Below are positions 8,094 to 17,782 of a DNA stretch of 64,000 nt, piece by piece. Each line of letters starts with the position of its first letter. Positions within the stretch are counted from its first letter, which is position 1. The stretch comes from an uncultured cyanobacterium. GTDB taxonomy: Bacteria; Cyanobacteriota; Cyanobacteriia; Cyanobacteriales; Geitlerinemataceae. The DNA lies in the NCBI GenBank assembly GCA_937899645.1, contig CALCCD010000015.1:1-64000 (forward strand), given 5' to 3'. The position numbers were made by a program, and so were the translations under genes. Below the pieces are notes generated by a model that saw only the letters and a program-made list of their open reading frames with translations, was not told the origin of the DNA and made no database searches.

Positions 8094-9449
8094 CTATCCT
8101 GCCAGGATTTGCTCGGCCTGTTCGACGCTAGGGAGCCCGTAGGTGCTCAAAGATTCCTCTTTCTTCCACAGCCATTTCTCCCCCTCGGTCAGCACGACCT
8201 TTGCAGCAATCTGCCAATGGTCTGGAATCTTCAACGTGTTGCCGCGCTCCCAAAGGGCTCGAAACGTCGTTACACCATTCACATCCATAATCAGCTTCAG
8301 CGCCGCCGCCCCGATCGTCCCGAAATTATGGGTATCGAAGCCACGGAATAGGCCATCGCAGTGCAATAAGACGGCGTCCTTGCCCGCTCCCTGGGGCTTT
8401 CTGCCGTGAACTCCCTGTTTGAAGGTCAACGGATCGGTTCCCCACAGTTTCACCGGGGACGCCTCCCACTCGGAGCGATCGCTCATCGCGGAGTAATGGA
8501 TATAAGCCGGGCCGTCGGGCCACATGCGGGCGGCGTTGCCAATGGTCACCACCGTCAGCAACTCGCGCAGGGAATTCTCCACCGCTGCGAGAGCTTCCCC
8601 GCGCTGCACGCAGAGCTGAATGTAGTCGGCGATCGCCCGGCACAGCTCCGAAGACGACCGGCTGTAGGCCAACCAGACGATCGGCTCTCGGCTGGCTCGG
8701 CTGGCTTCTAGCAGTCGAATGGCGTGGTCTCGAAAGGTTACGCGCACGCGCCCGTAGACGGACAGGACGGTTTCGATGCGATCGCGCTGTCTGCGACCGA
8801 ACACCGCCACCTCTCCTCGCAGCTCGGGCATGATGCCAGCGCCTTCTAGCTCCGGTCGTTTCGCCTCTAGAAATAGCCGCGTCTCTGGCCGTAGCGGCAC
8901 TCTTGCCTCTCCTTGATCCATGTCGGTTCCCAGGTGCATCTGGGCCATTTGGATTCCCAGGACGGGGACGTACTGTTCTGCGAGCCGTTGGGGAGTCGTC
9001 GTTTCGCCTTCCCAACCCGCTTTGACTTGGTGCAGCGTATTCAGCCCCGGCGTGAAAATGACCCATTCTCCGTTGTCTCGGGTTCGTTCTCGATCTCCAA
9101 AATTCAAGTTGTCTTTGATAAACCGTAGGGGCTGAGGCTGTGCCATGACCCGATCGAAATTTGCCGCCGTTCCGCCCCGATCGGGAATCGAAAAGTGCCC
9201 GCAGTAGCCCTCGTCGTAACTCGCCGTAAAGGCCATCGCCTGTAGCCCTCTAACCTCAGCCGGTGTGATTTCGATATCAGCGGGCAGGTCTGCGCCGAAC
9301 AGCTTTTCTATGTCGCCGAGTAGGGGTTGCAGCGCCAAGAGCTGCTGCTCGGACAGCCCCGAGTCGAGCAAGGCTGACATCTCGTCTACGTCCGTACTCG
9401 TGCCTTGGAGCGATCGCGGTGCTGTTTGATAGCTGGAGGTCTGAATCAT
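8094..9449 (-). CDS. Unrecognised 451-aa protein
   Basis: I do not recognise this protein. It has no signal peptide and no membrane segment. Two dense conserved-looking blocks stand out: DEGYCGHFSIPDRGGTAANF with LRFIKDNLNFGDRERTRDNGEW at about residues 80-140, and DAVLLHCDGLFRGFDTHNFG with LIMDVNGVTTFRALWERG near 350-410. The frame stays open far upstream because it runs antisense to purT. I set the start at the ATG 9449 (protein starts MIQTSSYQ), where good codon usage begins. It could be an enzyme, judging by the His, Asp and Cys clusters, but this is not shown. Confidence 0.75.
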   Translation of the reverse strand: MIQTSSYQTAPRSLQGTSTDVDEMSALLDSGLSEQQLLALQPLLGDIEKLFGADLPADIEITPAEVRGLQAMAFTASYDEGYCGHFSIPDRGGTAANFDRVMAQPQPLRFIKDNLNFGDRERTRDNGEWVIFTPGLNTLHQVKAGWEGETTTPQRLAEQYVPVLGIQMAQMHLGTDMDQGEARVPLRPETRLFLEAKRPELEGAGIMPELRGEVAVFGRRQRDRIETVLSVYGRVRVTFRDHAIRLLEASRASREPIVWLAYSRSSSELCRAIADYIQLCVQRGEALAAVENSLRELLTVVTIGNAARMWPDGPAYIHYSAMSDRSEWEASPVKLWGTDPLTFKQGVHGRKPQGAGKDAVLLHCDGLFRGFDTHNFGTIGAAALKLIMDVNGVTTFRALWERGNTLKIPDHWQIAAKVVLTEGEKWLWKKEESLSTYGLPSVEQAEQILAG

Positions 9450-9586
9450 TGCCTTGCTCGTAATGAATAGCCGACTGATTGACCATACGAACTGACGAAT
9501 GCTCCTCCAGGAAGCATTGCTACTCCTTGATGCCGAGACCAAACAAGCCCACACCGCCCGTGAAAATCGAACGGGCGTACGTGCCG

Positions 9587-10789
9587 CTACTTTTTCTTGT
9601 CGTAGCTCAGGTTCACCCGCTGCGCCGCCCGGATCGCCTTCGATCGCGCCGCATCCACATTCTCCGCTGTCGCCAGCGCGACTCCCATGCGGCGGAACGG
9701 ACGCGAAGTCTCCTTGCCGAATAGGCGAATATCCACCGTCGGGTCGAGCAGCGCCGCCTCCAAGCCGGTGTAGCCGATGCTGTCGCCGTCGGACTCCATA
9801 CCCCAGGCGCGATCGGCCAAAATCACCGCACTCGCACTCGGTTCGCGCACCACGATCGACGGGATCGGCAGACCCAAGATCGCCCGCAGGTGTAGCTCGA
9901 ATTCGTTGAGGTTCTGGGAAATCAGCGTCACCATGCCCGTGTCGTGGGGGCGCGGCGACAGCTCCGAGAAAATCACCTCGGTGTCGGTCACGAAAAACTC
10001 GACGCCGAAGATGCCCGCGCCGCCCAGCGCGTCGGTGACTTTGCGCGCCATCTCTTCGGCCTCGGCGATCCGCTCCGGGCTCAGCACCGTCGGCTGCCAG
10101 GATTCCTGATAGTCGCCGCGCTCCTGGCGATGGCCGATCGGCGGGCAAAAGATCGTCGGCTTTTCCCACTGGCGCACGGTTAACAGCGTGATTTCCAGCT
10201 CGAAGTTGACGAACTCCTCGATGATGACCTTTTGCGTGTCGCCGCGCGCGCCCTCGATCGCCGCGTTCCAGGCCGCTTCGACCTCGTCTGCCGACTCGAC
10301 GATCGACTGCCCTTTGCCCGACGACGACATCACCGGCTTGACGGCATTGGGAAAGCCGATTTTCTCGCTCACCGCGATCGCCTCTTCCAGCGATTGTGCG
10401 TAGTCGTATTTGGCAGTCCGCAACCCCAGCTCGCGTGCTGCCAGGTCGCGGATGCGATCGCGGTTCATCGTGTAGTTGGTCGCGGCGGCGGTGGGAACTA
10501 CGGTGTAGCCTGCTTCCTCCAACTCGATCAGCTTCTCGGTGCGGATCGCCTCGATCTCCGGCACGATAAAGTCCGGCTCGTGCTTGGCAACGACCGCCGC
10601 GAGCGCCTCACCGTCCAGCATCGAAATCGTCTCAGCGATGTCGGCCACCTGCATCGCAGGCGCGTTCTCGTAGCGATCGACCGCCACGACGGTGTTCCCA
10701 AAGCGCTGGGCGGCGATAACGAACTCTTTGCCCAGCTCGCCCGAGCCCAGCAGCATGAATTTTTTCGGGAGTTTGTAATCTACAGCCAT
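9587..10789 (-). CDS. purT: Formate-dependent phosphoribosylglycinamide formyltransferase
   Basis: PurT makes formyl-GAR from GAR, formate and ATP in purine synthesis. The 400-aa length is typical. The N-terminal PreATP-grasp block [23 protein letters not shown] with [17 protein letters not shown] is diagnostic. The ATP-grasp core follows ([75 protein letters not shown]). The substrate-binding SPRPHDTG segment is intact. The 16-bp gap to 9571 and the rest of the short space before the previous gene hold nothing I can identify. Confidence 0.97.
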   Translation of the reverse strand: MAVDYKLPKKFMLLGSGELGKEFVIAAQRFGNTVVAVDRYENAPAMQVADIAETISMLDGEALAAVVAKHEPDFIVPEIEAIRTEKLIELEEAGYTVVPTAAATNYTMNRDRIRDLAARELGLRTAKYDYAQSLEEAIAVSEKIGFPNAVKPVMSSSGKGQSIVESADEVEAAWNAAIEGARGDTQKVIIEEFVNFELEITLLTVRQWEKPTIFCPPIGHRQERGDYQESWQPTVLSPERIAEAEEMARKVTDALGGAGIFGVEFFVTDTEVIFSELSPRPHDTGMVTLISQNLNEFELHLRAILGLPIPSIVVREPSASAVILADRAWGMESDGDSIGYTGLEAALLDPTVDIRLFGKETSRPFRRMGVALATAENVDAARSKAIRAAQRVNLSYDKKK

Positions 10790-10941
10790 AGGATTTCGCT
10801 AGCCTGAGAACGATCTGAAACGGATGCCAGTTGCGGCGAGCCTGACGAGCCATCACTCGCGCTCGACGATCGCCTGGATTGTCACCGATTCATTATCGAC
10901 CGCGCCGCCCCTTTCGCCAGCGACATCAGGAGAATCTACCC

Positions 10942-11916
10942 GTGTCTACGTCTACTGCCTTTTCATTCAAGCGCTGGCTGCGATCGTTGCGGCAGATCGA
11001 GTCGCCTCTCGCCCCGATCGCGATCGCGATCGGCTTTTATCTGGCGATCAACCTCTGCTGCTGGGTCGTCGTGCGTCACCTGATGAACTCGCTCGAGTCT
11101 GGCAGTCACCAGCTCACGCTGGGTGCCGTCGATGCCGAGACGGGCGAGACGGAACTCGATCGCTACATCGCCCAGTTCCGCGACCAGCTCTATCCAAATC
11201 TGCGCGAGATCCAGGCCGAGCGCATCAAACGCCAGTATCTCGAAGTCGCCCAGCGCCAGAGCTTCCACATCCAGCTTGCGGAGATTTTCTACGTCAACTA
11301 TCTGACGGGATTAATTTTTGCACCGTTCGCGTCAGCGCTGGCGGCGTTTTGCCTGTTCTCGATCGGGCGTCAGGGCTGGGCGCAAACGGACGATTTGACG
11401 ATCGACACGTTCAAGGTCGCCTTCGCCGCAACGGTCTTAACTTCGGCGTTCATGCTGATTTTCGACTACGAGAACAACACTGCCCGCCAGGTCGAGCTGT
11501 TCACGGAGTACGAGAAGCTGCAAAGCTCGATGCAGAGCTATCTGGCGACCGGGCGGCTCTACGTGAAGCCCAACCTCCCGCTGTCTCCGCTGCTCGCACC
11601 AGCCGTTGCGCCGCAGCCGGTCGCGCCGCAGCCGCCGCTGCTGGACGCGGACGAGCTGCCCGCACCGGGGACGCCGGAGTTCGAGGAGCCTGCCGCGCCG
11701 TCGGCGGACGTGCGACCGATCTCGTGGATTTACAAGCCGAATACGTTTATCGAGTATGTGGATAACGAAATGGCGCGGTTGCGGTCGGAGACGGTGTTGA
11801 ATCTCGACCCGAGTGGGGTTCCGAGTACGCAGGATATTCTCAATCAGCTCGAAACGTTTACGGGCAGTCCGGTGGTGGAGCCTGCGAACCCCGAGGCTGC
11901 GCCGACTCCGCAGTAG
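10942..11916 (+). CDS. Membrane protein of unknown function
   Basis: A GTG at 10942 with AGGAGA eight bases upstream is the likely start. The in-frame ATG at 10879 adds a poor Arg-rich segment. The 324-aa protein has three probable membrane segments: PIAIAIGFYLAINLCCWVVV, then LTGLIFAPFASALAAFCLFS, then VAFAATVLTSAFMLIF. Between the first two is a roughly 75-residue charged soluble region. The C-terminal 120 residues are Pro/Ala-rich (about 215-260) and end in a helical segment. No family is recognised. Confidence 0.75.
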   Translation: MSTSTAFSFKRWLRSLRQIESPLAPIAIAIGFYLAINLCCWVVVRHLMNSLESGSHQLTLGAVDAETGETELDRYIAQFRDQLYPNLREIQAERIKRQYLEVAQRQSFHIQLAEIFYVNYLTGLIFAPFASALAAFCLFSIGRQGWAQTDDLTIDTFKVAFAATVLTSAFMLIFDYENNTARQVELFTEYEKLQSSMQSYLATGRLYVKPNLPLSPLLAPAVAPQPVAPQPPLLDADELPAPGTPEFEEPAAPSADVRPISWIYKPNTFIEYVDNEMARLRSETVLNLDPSGVPSTQDILNQLETFTGSPVVEPANPEAAPTPQ

Positions 11917-11926
11917 CGACAGTGTG

Positions 11927-11988
11927 AGAAACCGGGTTTCTACAGGTTTCTCGCAAGAACGCGATCGAGTCAGAGAAACCCGGTTTTT
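11927..11988. repeat. GAGAAACCGGGTTTCTC-type repeat (R4), copy 1
   Basis: AGAAACCGGGTTTCT at 11927-11941 is nearly palindromic. It is followed by a second half-site pair ending in AGAGAAACCCGGTTTTT at about 11972-11988. Similar paired palindromes are at 15833-15899. The class is a common cyanobacterial intergenic repeat. It lies between the membrane-protein gene and the glycosyltransferase gene. Confidence 0.7.
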
Positions 11989-12080
11989 GACTGACTGCGA
12001 GCGCGATGTCGCCAAACGATCGAAGCGCAGCGGCAAGACTCGGCACGTACAATGACGACCGCCCCTCACAGCCCCTCGCC

Positions 12081-13169
12081 ATGTCGCGCCCGACCCTTTA
12101 TCTGGCCATCACCAACCACGGCTTCGGCCACGCCGTCCGTGCCGCCTCGATCGCCGCCGAAGTCCAAAAGCTCGACCCCGAAATCCTGCTGATTCTCGCA
12201 ACCACTGCCCCGCGCTGGCTGCTCGAGTCGTATATCCCCGGCGACTTTATCTATCGCCCTCGCGCCTTCGATATCGGCGTCGTCCAGCCCGATAGCCTGA
12301 CGATGGATTTCGACGCGACCCTAGAGGCGCTGGGCGATATCCGCGATCGCGCCGCCCAGCTCGTGCGCGGCGAAGCCGACTTCCTGAAAACGAACCAGGT
12401 CGATTTGATTCTCGGCGATATCCCGCCGCTGCTCCCGAAAATCGCCAAAGCTGCCGGAGTGGACTGCTGGATGACGAGTAACTTCGGCTGGGACTTTATC
12501 TACCGCGCCTGGGGCGGCGAATTTATCGAGCAGGCGGACTGGATTGCGGAGTGTTTCGGTCAGTGCGATCGCCTGTTTCGGTTGCCGATGCACGAGGAGA
12601 TGTCGGCCTTTCCGAATATCGAGGATGTGGGACTGACGGGCGGTACGCCGAAACTGCCCGAGGCGGAGCTGTGCGATCGTTTCGACCTCCGTGCGCGGAA
12701 GGAAAAGACGATTTTGCTCAGCTTCGGCGGCCTCGGCTTAGCGACAATTCCCTACGACAACCTCAAAGACTTTCCCGACTGGAACTTCATTACTTTCGAT
12801 CGCCACGCGCCCGACCTGCCGAACTTGCGGATCGTCCGCGATCGCACGCTGCGACCGGTGGACTTTATGCCGATCTGTGGCCGCGTCGTCTCGAAGCCGG
12901 GATACAGCACCTTCGCTGAGGCGATGCGTCTAGACGTACCGATCGTCACGCTGACGCGCGAGGGCTTTGCCGAAGCGCCGATTCTGGTCGAGGGTATTCG
13001 CGATCGCAGCGAACACCAGATAATCTCGCCTGTTGAGTTTTTTGACGAACCCTGGACGTTCCTTAACGACGAACCGCGAGCGCCTCGCTGCCCGGAACCG
13101 CTCGATAAGCGGGGCAGTGCGACGATCGCGGCGGAGGTCGTTCGGGCGATCGGCAGGCGATCGCGCTGA
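12081..13169 (+). CDS. UGT/MurG-like glycosyltransferase-fold protein
   Basis: The 362-aa protein begins YLAITNHGFGHAVRAASIAAEVQK, the glycine-rich opening of GT-B enzymes with the His of the HGFGH motif. A donor-site-like segment follows at about residues 280-310 (DFMPICGRVVSKPGYSTFAEAMRLDVPIVTLTREGFAEAPIL). The same fold occurs at the N-terminus of plant L-arabinokinase-like proteins. The donor and acceptor are unknown. The ATG at 12081 is chosen over one at 12006, whose extension is not conserved-looking. Confidence 0.75.
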   Translation: MSRPTLYLAITNHGFGHAVRAASIAAEVQKLDPEILLILATTAPRWLLESYIPGDFIYRPRAFDIGVVQPDSLTMDFDATLEALGDIRDRAAQLVRGEADFLKTNQVDLILGDIPPLLPKIAKAAGVDCWMTSNFGWDFIYRAWGGEFIEQADWIAECFGQCDRLFRLPMHEEMSAFPNIEDVGLTGGTPKLPEAELCDRFDLRARKEKTILLSFGGLGLATIPYDNLKDFPDWNFITFDRHAPDLPNLRIVRDRTLRPVDFMPICGRVVSKPGYSTFAEAMRLDVPIVTLTREGFAEAPILVEGIRDRSEHQIISPVEFFDEPWTFLNDEPRAPRCPEPLDKRGSATIAAEVVRAIGRRSR

Positions 13170-13218
13170 ACTCGTCCCGAGGATTTTGCAAGGCCGAGGA
13201 TTGGAGTGCGGGAAAAAA

Positions 13219-13686
13219 CTACTGGTTCATGATGCGATCGACGATTTCCATTCCCGAAACCGCCTGCCAGCCAAACAGCACCACCAGCGCCACGTTGACG
13301 GCGATGTGGGCGTTGCGCGCCAGGTCGTTGCCCTTTTGCATAAACGGAGCCAGCGCCGCCGAGATGCCGACCACCAGCGTCATTACCAGGCCGACGACCA
13401 GGTGCGGCCCGAGGAATAGCTTGCTGTTGTTGAGGTAGGTGACGCCAATGCCGCCGACCGTACCGAAAATCATCGCGACCAACATAAACGAGGCGGTGAC
13501 GTAGTGCTTGTCGCGGAACTTACCTTTGACGATCGCTTTGCGTTCTTCGCCCTTGGCCGAGCGCATGCGGCGCACTTTGTAACCGCTGTAGGCCAGGTTG
13601 AGGACGATCGCGAACAGCACCCACATGGCGACCGGGTGAAAGTACGTGATGATGGGCTCGATCGCCGCTGGGATTTCGATACTCAT
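13219..13686 (-). CDS. DUF4079 family membrane protein
   Basis: The 155-aa protein has four membrane segments: FHPVAMWVLFAIVLNLAYSGY, FMLVAMIFGTVGGIGVTYL, PHLVVGLVMTLVVGISAAL and AHIAVNVALVVLFGWQAVSGM. The His residues in segments 1, 3 and 4 recall b-type cytochrome folds. A basic loop with RRMRSAKGEERKAIVKGKFRDKH lies between segments 1 and 2. The family is widespread in cyanobacteria and its function is not established. The start is the ATG at 13686; an in-frame ATG further out adds an unlikely leader. Confidence 0.75.
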   Translation of the reverse strand: MSIEIPAAIEPIITYFHPVAMWVLFAIVLNLAYSGYKVRRMRSAKGEERKAIVKGKFRDKHYVTASFMLVAMIFGTVGGIGVTYLNNSKLFLGPHLVVGLVMTLVVGISAALAPFMQKGNDLARNAHIAVNVALVVLFGWQAVSGMEIVDRIMNQ

Positions 13687-14262
13687 GGAGTCGATGAAAG
13701 CTAGATAACCGGAGGGGGCGGCGGGAGACTGTAATCTTGCCGGGCCGCATCTCGCCACAGAAGCTCTGCTACAGCAGCTCTGTTACGAAAAACTTGTCAC
13801 AAAACTTAGTATAGGTCGCCAGCTACTTCCCGCGCAGCTATGTGGCAGCGGAATGACGGGGGAATTCGATCGAGAGTTCGCATGAGATTTTCTGCTTGAG
13901 AGTGTTTGCATGGTGGCGGATTGAATCCAAGCCCCGAGAGCGATGCTGGCGGGCTCCCATACAGATGTCGAATCACAGATGTCGAATCATTGTGGAACGT
14001 TAAATCATGCAAACCCCACTGGGGAACCGGGATATAATGATGGCGGTAAATCAGCTTGCCAAAATGCTTTGTTAATGGCGTTTGATAGCGCTGTCAATGG
14101 CGCTGTCCATTTGCGTCAGAGCCGCTGCGTGCGGCTGGCGATCGGCCTTAGCGGCGCGGCAGGATAGCCCCCGGTCTGTTTTGGGCGATTCCCCGTGGGG
14201 CGCGCGATCGGATCGGCGTCGAGTTGCATCGGACAATCCCGACCATACGTTGAGACTTCACT
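13687..14262. other. Gene-free stretch upstream of the Rrf2 gene
   Basis: No convincing ORF is seen. Near 13973-14000 the 14-mer CAGATGTCGAATCA is present twice in tandem. GCGCTGTCAATG/GCGCTGTCCATT follows near 14089-14113, and a TATAAT lies near 14030-14040. These could be regulatory targets of the Rrf2 protein encoded next, but no known operator is matched. Confidence 0.5.
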
Positions 14263-14700
14263 GTGGAACTTTCTTGTAAAAGTGAATATGCCGTTCTGGC
14301 GCTCCTCGAGTTGACCGCGCATTTCTCCCAGGGCGAGCCGCTGCAAATCCGCCAAATTGCCGCCCAGCAGTCGATCCCCGATCGCTACCTCGAGCAGCTC
14401 CTGGCGACGCTGCGGCGCGGGGGACTGGTGCGATCGCAGCGCGGCGCGAAGGGCGGCTATTTTCTGGCGCGCGAGCCGTGGAATATCACGCTGCTCTCGG
14501 CGCTGGAGTGCATCGAAGGCAGCAACGCCCAGCAGGCCAACTGCGAGGACGAGCCGAAGACCGTCGAAAGTGCCGTCGTCCGCGAGATCTGGCAGGAAGC
14601 GCGCGACTCCGCTCACGGAATTCTGAAGAACTACACGCTGCAAGATCTTCACGATTTGCGCGACAAGCGCCGCGAGGTGAATTTGATGTACTACATCTGA
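14263..14700 (+). CDS. Rrf2-family transcriptional regulator
   Basis: It starts with GTG (ELSCKSEYAVLALLEL). A winged helix follows with QIRQIAAQQSIPDRYLEQLLATLRRGGLVRSQRGAKGGYFLAR, the signature of Rrf2/CymR/IscR proteins. The three-Cys [Fe-S] ligand loop of IscR is not present; only one Cys (QQANCEDE) lies there. The position just before cysK suggests a CymR-like role in sulfur or cysteine control, but that is inference. At 145 residues it is a normal length. Confidence 0.9.
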   Translation: MELSCKSEYAVLALLELTAHFSQGEPLQIRQIAAQQSIPDRYLEQLLATLRRGGLVRSQRGAKGGYFLAREPWNITLLSALECIEGSNAQQANCEDEPKTVESAVVREIWQEARDSAHGILKNYTLQDLHDLRDKRREVNLMYYI

Positions 14701-14849
14701 GTTTTTCGCGCTTTGCGCCAAATCTCTGAGGTCTTGCTTCTGGCGATCGAGCCAAGCTCCCTGTCTTCGCTGAGACCTCTGAGGTTTACGCAAGTCCCGT
14801 TTTTTCGCTGCATCTTCCGCCCGTTCTCTTCACCCAGCGCTGCGAGCTT

Positions 14850-15812
14850 ATGAATATCGCTAACAACATCACCGAACTAGTCGGTAACACGCCTCTCGTC
14901 CGCCTCAACACTATCCCCCAGGCGGAGGGTTGCATCGCCGATATCGTTATCAAGCTGGAGGGGATGAACCCGTCGGCGTCGGTGAAAGACCGGATCGGCG
15001 TCAATATGATCGAGTCTGCCGAGCGCGCGGGGACGATCGCGCCCGATCGCACCACCCTAGTCGAGCCCACCTCGGGCAATACGGGCATTGCGCTGGCGAT
15101 GGTCGCGGCGGCGAAGGGCTATAAGTTGGTGCTGACGATGCCGGACACGATGAGTACGGAGCGGCGGGCGATGCTGCGGGCGTATGGCGCGCACCTGGAG
15201 CTGACGCCCGGATCGGAGGGGATGCGCGGCGCGATCGCCAAGGCATCGGAAATCGCCGACTCAACGCCGGGAGCCTATATGCTTCAGCAGTTCCAAAACC
15301 AGGCCAACCCGGACGTTCACGCTCGCACCACCGCCGAGGAGATCTGGCGCGACACGAGCGGCGCGGTGGATATCTTGATTGCCGGGGTCGGGACGGGCGG
15401 CACGGTGACGGGGACTTCACGCGTCCTCAAGGAGAAAAAATCGTCGTTCCAGGCGATCGCCGTCGAGCCCGCCAACAGCCCGATCCTCTCCGGCGGCAAG
15501 CCCGGATCGCACAAGATCCAGGGCATCGGCGCGGGCTTCGTGCCGCAGGTTCTCGAGACCGACCTGCTGGATGAAATCGTGACGGTGACGGACGACGAGG
15601 CGATCGCGTTCGGGCGGCGGATGGCGCGCGAGGAGGGTCTGCTGTCGGGGATTTCGTCGGGCGCGGCGCTGTGCGCGGCGATTCGGGTCGGACGGCGTCC
15701 GGAAAATGAGGGCAAGCTAATCGTGGTGATTCAGCCCAGCTTCGGAGAGCGCTATCTGAGTACGCCGCTGTTCCAGGACGCGCAGCTCGTGATGGAAGCG
15801 GCGCTCGGTTAA
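14850..15812 (+). CDS. cysK: Cysteine synthase A (O-acetylserine sulfhydrylase)
   Basis: This PLP enzyme makes L-cysteine from O-acetylserine and sulfide. The 320-aa protein has every CysK landmark: NTPLVRLN near residue 14, SVKDRIG with the PLP lysine at about 44-50, [30 protein letters not shown], the phosphate-binding [10 protein letters not shown], and [12 protein letters not shown] near the end. It is preceded by the Rrf2 gene in the same direction, 149 bp upstream. Confidence 0.97.
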   Translation: MNIANNITELVGNTPLVRLNTIPQAEGCIADIVIKLEGMNPSASVKDRIGVNMIESAERAGTIAPDRTTLVEPTSGNTGIALAMVAAAKGYKLVLTMPDTMSTERRAMLRAYGAHLELTPGSEGMRGAIAKASEIADSTPGAYMLQQFQNQANPDVHARTTAEEIWRDTSGAVDILIAGVGTGGTVTGTSRVLKEKKSSFQAIAVEPANSPILSGGKPGSHKIQGIGAGFVPQVLETDLLDEIVTVTDDEAIAFGRRMAREEGLLSGISSGAALCAAIRVGRRPENEGKLIVVIQPSFGERYLSTPLFQDAQLVMEAALG

Positions 15813-15832
15813 TGGGCGCGATCGCGGTCAGC

Positions 15833-15899
15833 CAGAGACCGGATTTCTCTGGCTCGCTCGCGCCATTCGCCAGTAACTTGCAGAAACCTGGTTTCTCGC
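15833..15899. repeat. GAGAAACC...GGTTTCTC-type repeat (R4), copy 2
   Basis: CAGAGACCGGATTTCTCTGG and GCAGAAACCTGGTTTCTCGC form two imperfect palindromes of the type seen at 11927-11988. They lie between cysK and the J-domain gene. A more diverged trace is at 6592-6645. Confidence 0.65.
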
Positions 15900-15989
15900 A
15901 TTTCGGTCGTTGGGGGGCGGCACGCATTGTCGGCGATCGCCGCCCGAATCGCTAAGCTAATACTTGCATCTGTTATTGCCGTTCCTGCC

Positions 15990-16694
15990 GTGACTGACTG
16001 CCCCAACCACTACGCAACGTTGCAGGTCTCGACGAGCGCCAGCTTCGCTGAAATCAAGCAGGCGTACCGGCGTTTGGCGAAGGAGTACCACCCCGATCGC
16101 AACCCTGCCCCGAACGCCCGCGAGCGCATCGTTTCGATTAACGCAGCCTACGAGGTGCTGAGCGATCGTGCCCGGCGGCAGCGCTACGACCGCGACTACC
16201 AAAGCCGGTTCCGCAGCCGTCGAGGCGTTCGCGATCGCCACGCCACGGCTCCCCGTTCGGCATCGCAATCGACCCGGCGCGATCGCGGTACGGCCAGCGA
16301 CGAGCGTCTCCTGGTGTGGATCGAGACCATTTACCGCCCGATCGACCGCCAGCTCGCGCGCATTCTCCACAGCCTCGATCGGCAAATCGACGACCTTTCG
16401 GCAGATCCATTCGACGACGTGCTGATGGGCGCGTTCTGCCAGTACATCGAAACATCCAAAGGCTTCCTCGAGACGGCGAAGCAATCGTTTCGATCGCAGC
16501 CCAACCCGGCCACCTTCGCCGGTGTCGCTGCCGATGTTTACAGCTGCCTGGAGCGAGTCCAGGACGGCCTCGAAGAGCTGGAGTCGTTTACGCTCAACTA
16601 TGACGATCGCCACCTGCATATGGGCCAGGAACTGTTCCGCATCGCGATCGGGCTGCGCGCTAACGCCTTTCAGAATTTACGCAATTTTCTCTAG
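15990..16694 (+). CDS. J-domain (DnaJ-like) protein
   Basis: A J domain occupies about residues 1-70 (YATLQVSTSASFAEIKQAYRRLAKEYHPDRNP). It has the HPD tripeptide that stimulates Hsp70 ATPase, then SINAAYEVLSDRARRQRYDRDY. It lacks the G/F, zinc and C-terminal substrate domains of DnaJ. Residues 105-234 form a helical domain of unknown role. The GTG at 15990 (MTDCPNHYATL) puts the J domain at the N-terminus. The longer frame upstream has no good ATG. Its stop directly abuts the next ATG, so the two genes are co-transcribed. Confidence 0.85.
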   Translation: MTDCPNHYATLQVSTSASFAEIKQAYRRLAKEYHPDRNPAPNARERIVSINAAYEVLSDRARRQRYDRDYQSRFRSRRGVRDRHATAPRSASQSTRRDRGTASDERLLVWIETIYRPIDRQLARILHSLDRQIDDLSADPFDDVLMGAFCQYIETSKGFLETAKQSFRSQPNPATFAGVAADVYSCLERVQDGLEELESFTLNYDDRHLHMGQELFRIAIGLRANAFQNLRNFL

Positions 16695-17771
16695 ATGACC
16701 GCTTCTCTCGCTCGCCCAGATTCCGATGCAACCCTCGATCGCGTCTGCGAGTTTCTGACGACCGAGATCGCGCCCCAGGCCGAACGGCTCGATCGCGACC
16801 CCGCCGCTCTGCGCGACGCCTTCTTTCAGCTTGGCGAACGCAACCTACTTTGCCTGAAAACCGGCAGCCCCCGGACGTTCCGTCAGTTCCAGATGCAAAT
16901 CGCCCGCTACTCCGGCGCACTGGCTTTCCTGCAAACCCAGCACCAGAGCGGCGCGGCTTTTGTGGTCAACAGCGAAAACGAGACGCTAAAGCGCGAGTAT
17001 TTACCCCAGCTTGCCAGCGGCCAAAAGACGGTGGGCGTCGGGTTTTCGCACCTGCGGCGGCGGGACGTGCCGGTGCGCGCCGATCGCGTCACGGACGGCT
17101 ACGAGATTTCGGGAACCGTTCCCTGGGTGACGGGCTGGGGAACGTTTGCGGAGTTCGCGATCGGTGCGGAGCTGCCGGATGGATCGGCAGTGTTCGGGCT
17201 CGTGCCGCTTGCCGAAATCCGTGGCGAAATCGCGATTTCCGAGCCGATGGCGCTGGCAGCGATGACTTCGACGCAAACCGTAGCGGCAACGCTCGATCGC
17301 TATTTGCTCGCAGATGACAAAGTCCTGGGCGAGAAGCCGCCGGGGTGGATCGATCGCAGCAGCCGCAAGAATATTTTGGGTCACGCCTACTTTGCGCTGG
17401 GATGTGCGCGGGCGGGATTGGACGCGATCGCGCGGGCGGGCGAACGGCGAGCGGGATCGGCGAGAGAGAGCCCCGATCGCGCTCGGGAAAGACTCGACGG
17501 GCAGCTTCGCGAAGTGGAAATCGAGATTTTTGCAGCGGACTTCAAGCTAGCGGATTTGGTGGGCTACGAAGCTCGCCTGGAGCTGCGCGCCCGCGCAATC
17601 GAGCTGGCGGGACGCTGTGCCCAGGCGGCGATCGTGGCGACGGGCGGCGCGGCGAATATCCTGACGAATCCCGCCCAGCGGATCTATCGCGAGGCGCTGG
17701 TGTATTCGGTGTCGGGGCAGACGCCGGACGTGATGGCAGCAACGCTCGATCGGCTCAGCGACCGAGGATAA
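16695..17771 (+). CDS. Acyl-CoA dehydrogenase-like flavoprotein
   Basis: The 358-aa protein has the acyl-CoA dehydrogenase layout. There is a helical N-terminus with FQMQIARYSGALAFLQTQHQSG, a beta middle domain with VGVGFSHLRRRDVPVRADRVTDGYEISGTVPWVTGWGTF, and a helical C-terminus with GGAANILTNPAQRIYREALVYSVSGQT, where the flavin and dimer contacts lie. It is shorter than typical enzymes (about 380). No fatty-acid oxidation genes are nearby, so the substrate is unknown. It may be a desulfurisation- or hydroxylase-type relative. Confidence 0.8.
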   Translation: MTASLARPDSDATLDRVCEFLTTEIAPQAERLDRDPAALRDAFFQLGERNLLCLKTGSPRTFRQFQMQIARYSGALAFLQTQHQSGAAFVVNSENETLKREYLPQLASGQKTVGVGFSHLRRRDVPVRADRVTDGYEISGTVPWVTGWGTFAEFAIGAELPDGSAVFGLVPLAEIRGEIAISEPMALAAMTSTQTVAATLDRYLLADDKVLGEKPPGWIDRSSRKNILGHAYFALGCARAGLDAIARAGERRAGSARESPDRARERLDGQLREVEIEIFAADFKLADLVGYEARLELRARAIELAGRCAQAAIVATGGAANILTNPAQRIYREALVYSVSGQTPDVMAATLDRLSDRG

Positions 17772-17782
17772 ACAAATCGGCG

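Noticed and set aside
9450-10169. N-terminal extension of the 451-aa gene
   Set aside because: The added part is antisense to purT and has no conserved pattern; the ATG at 9449 is a better start.
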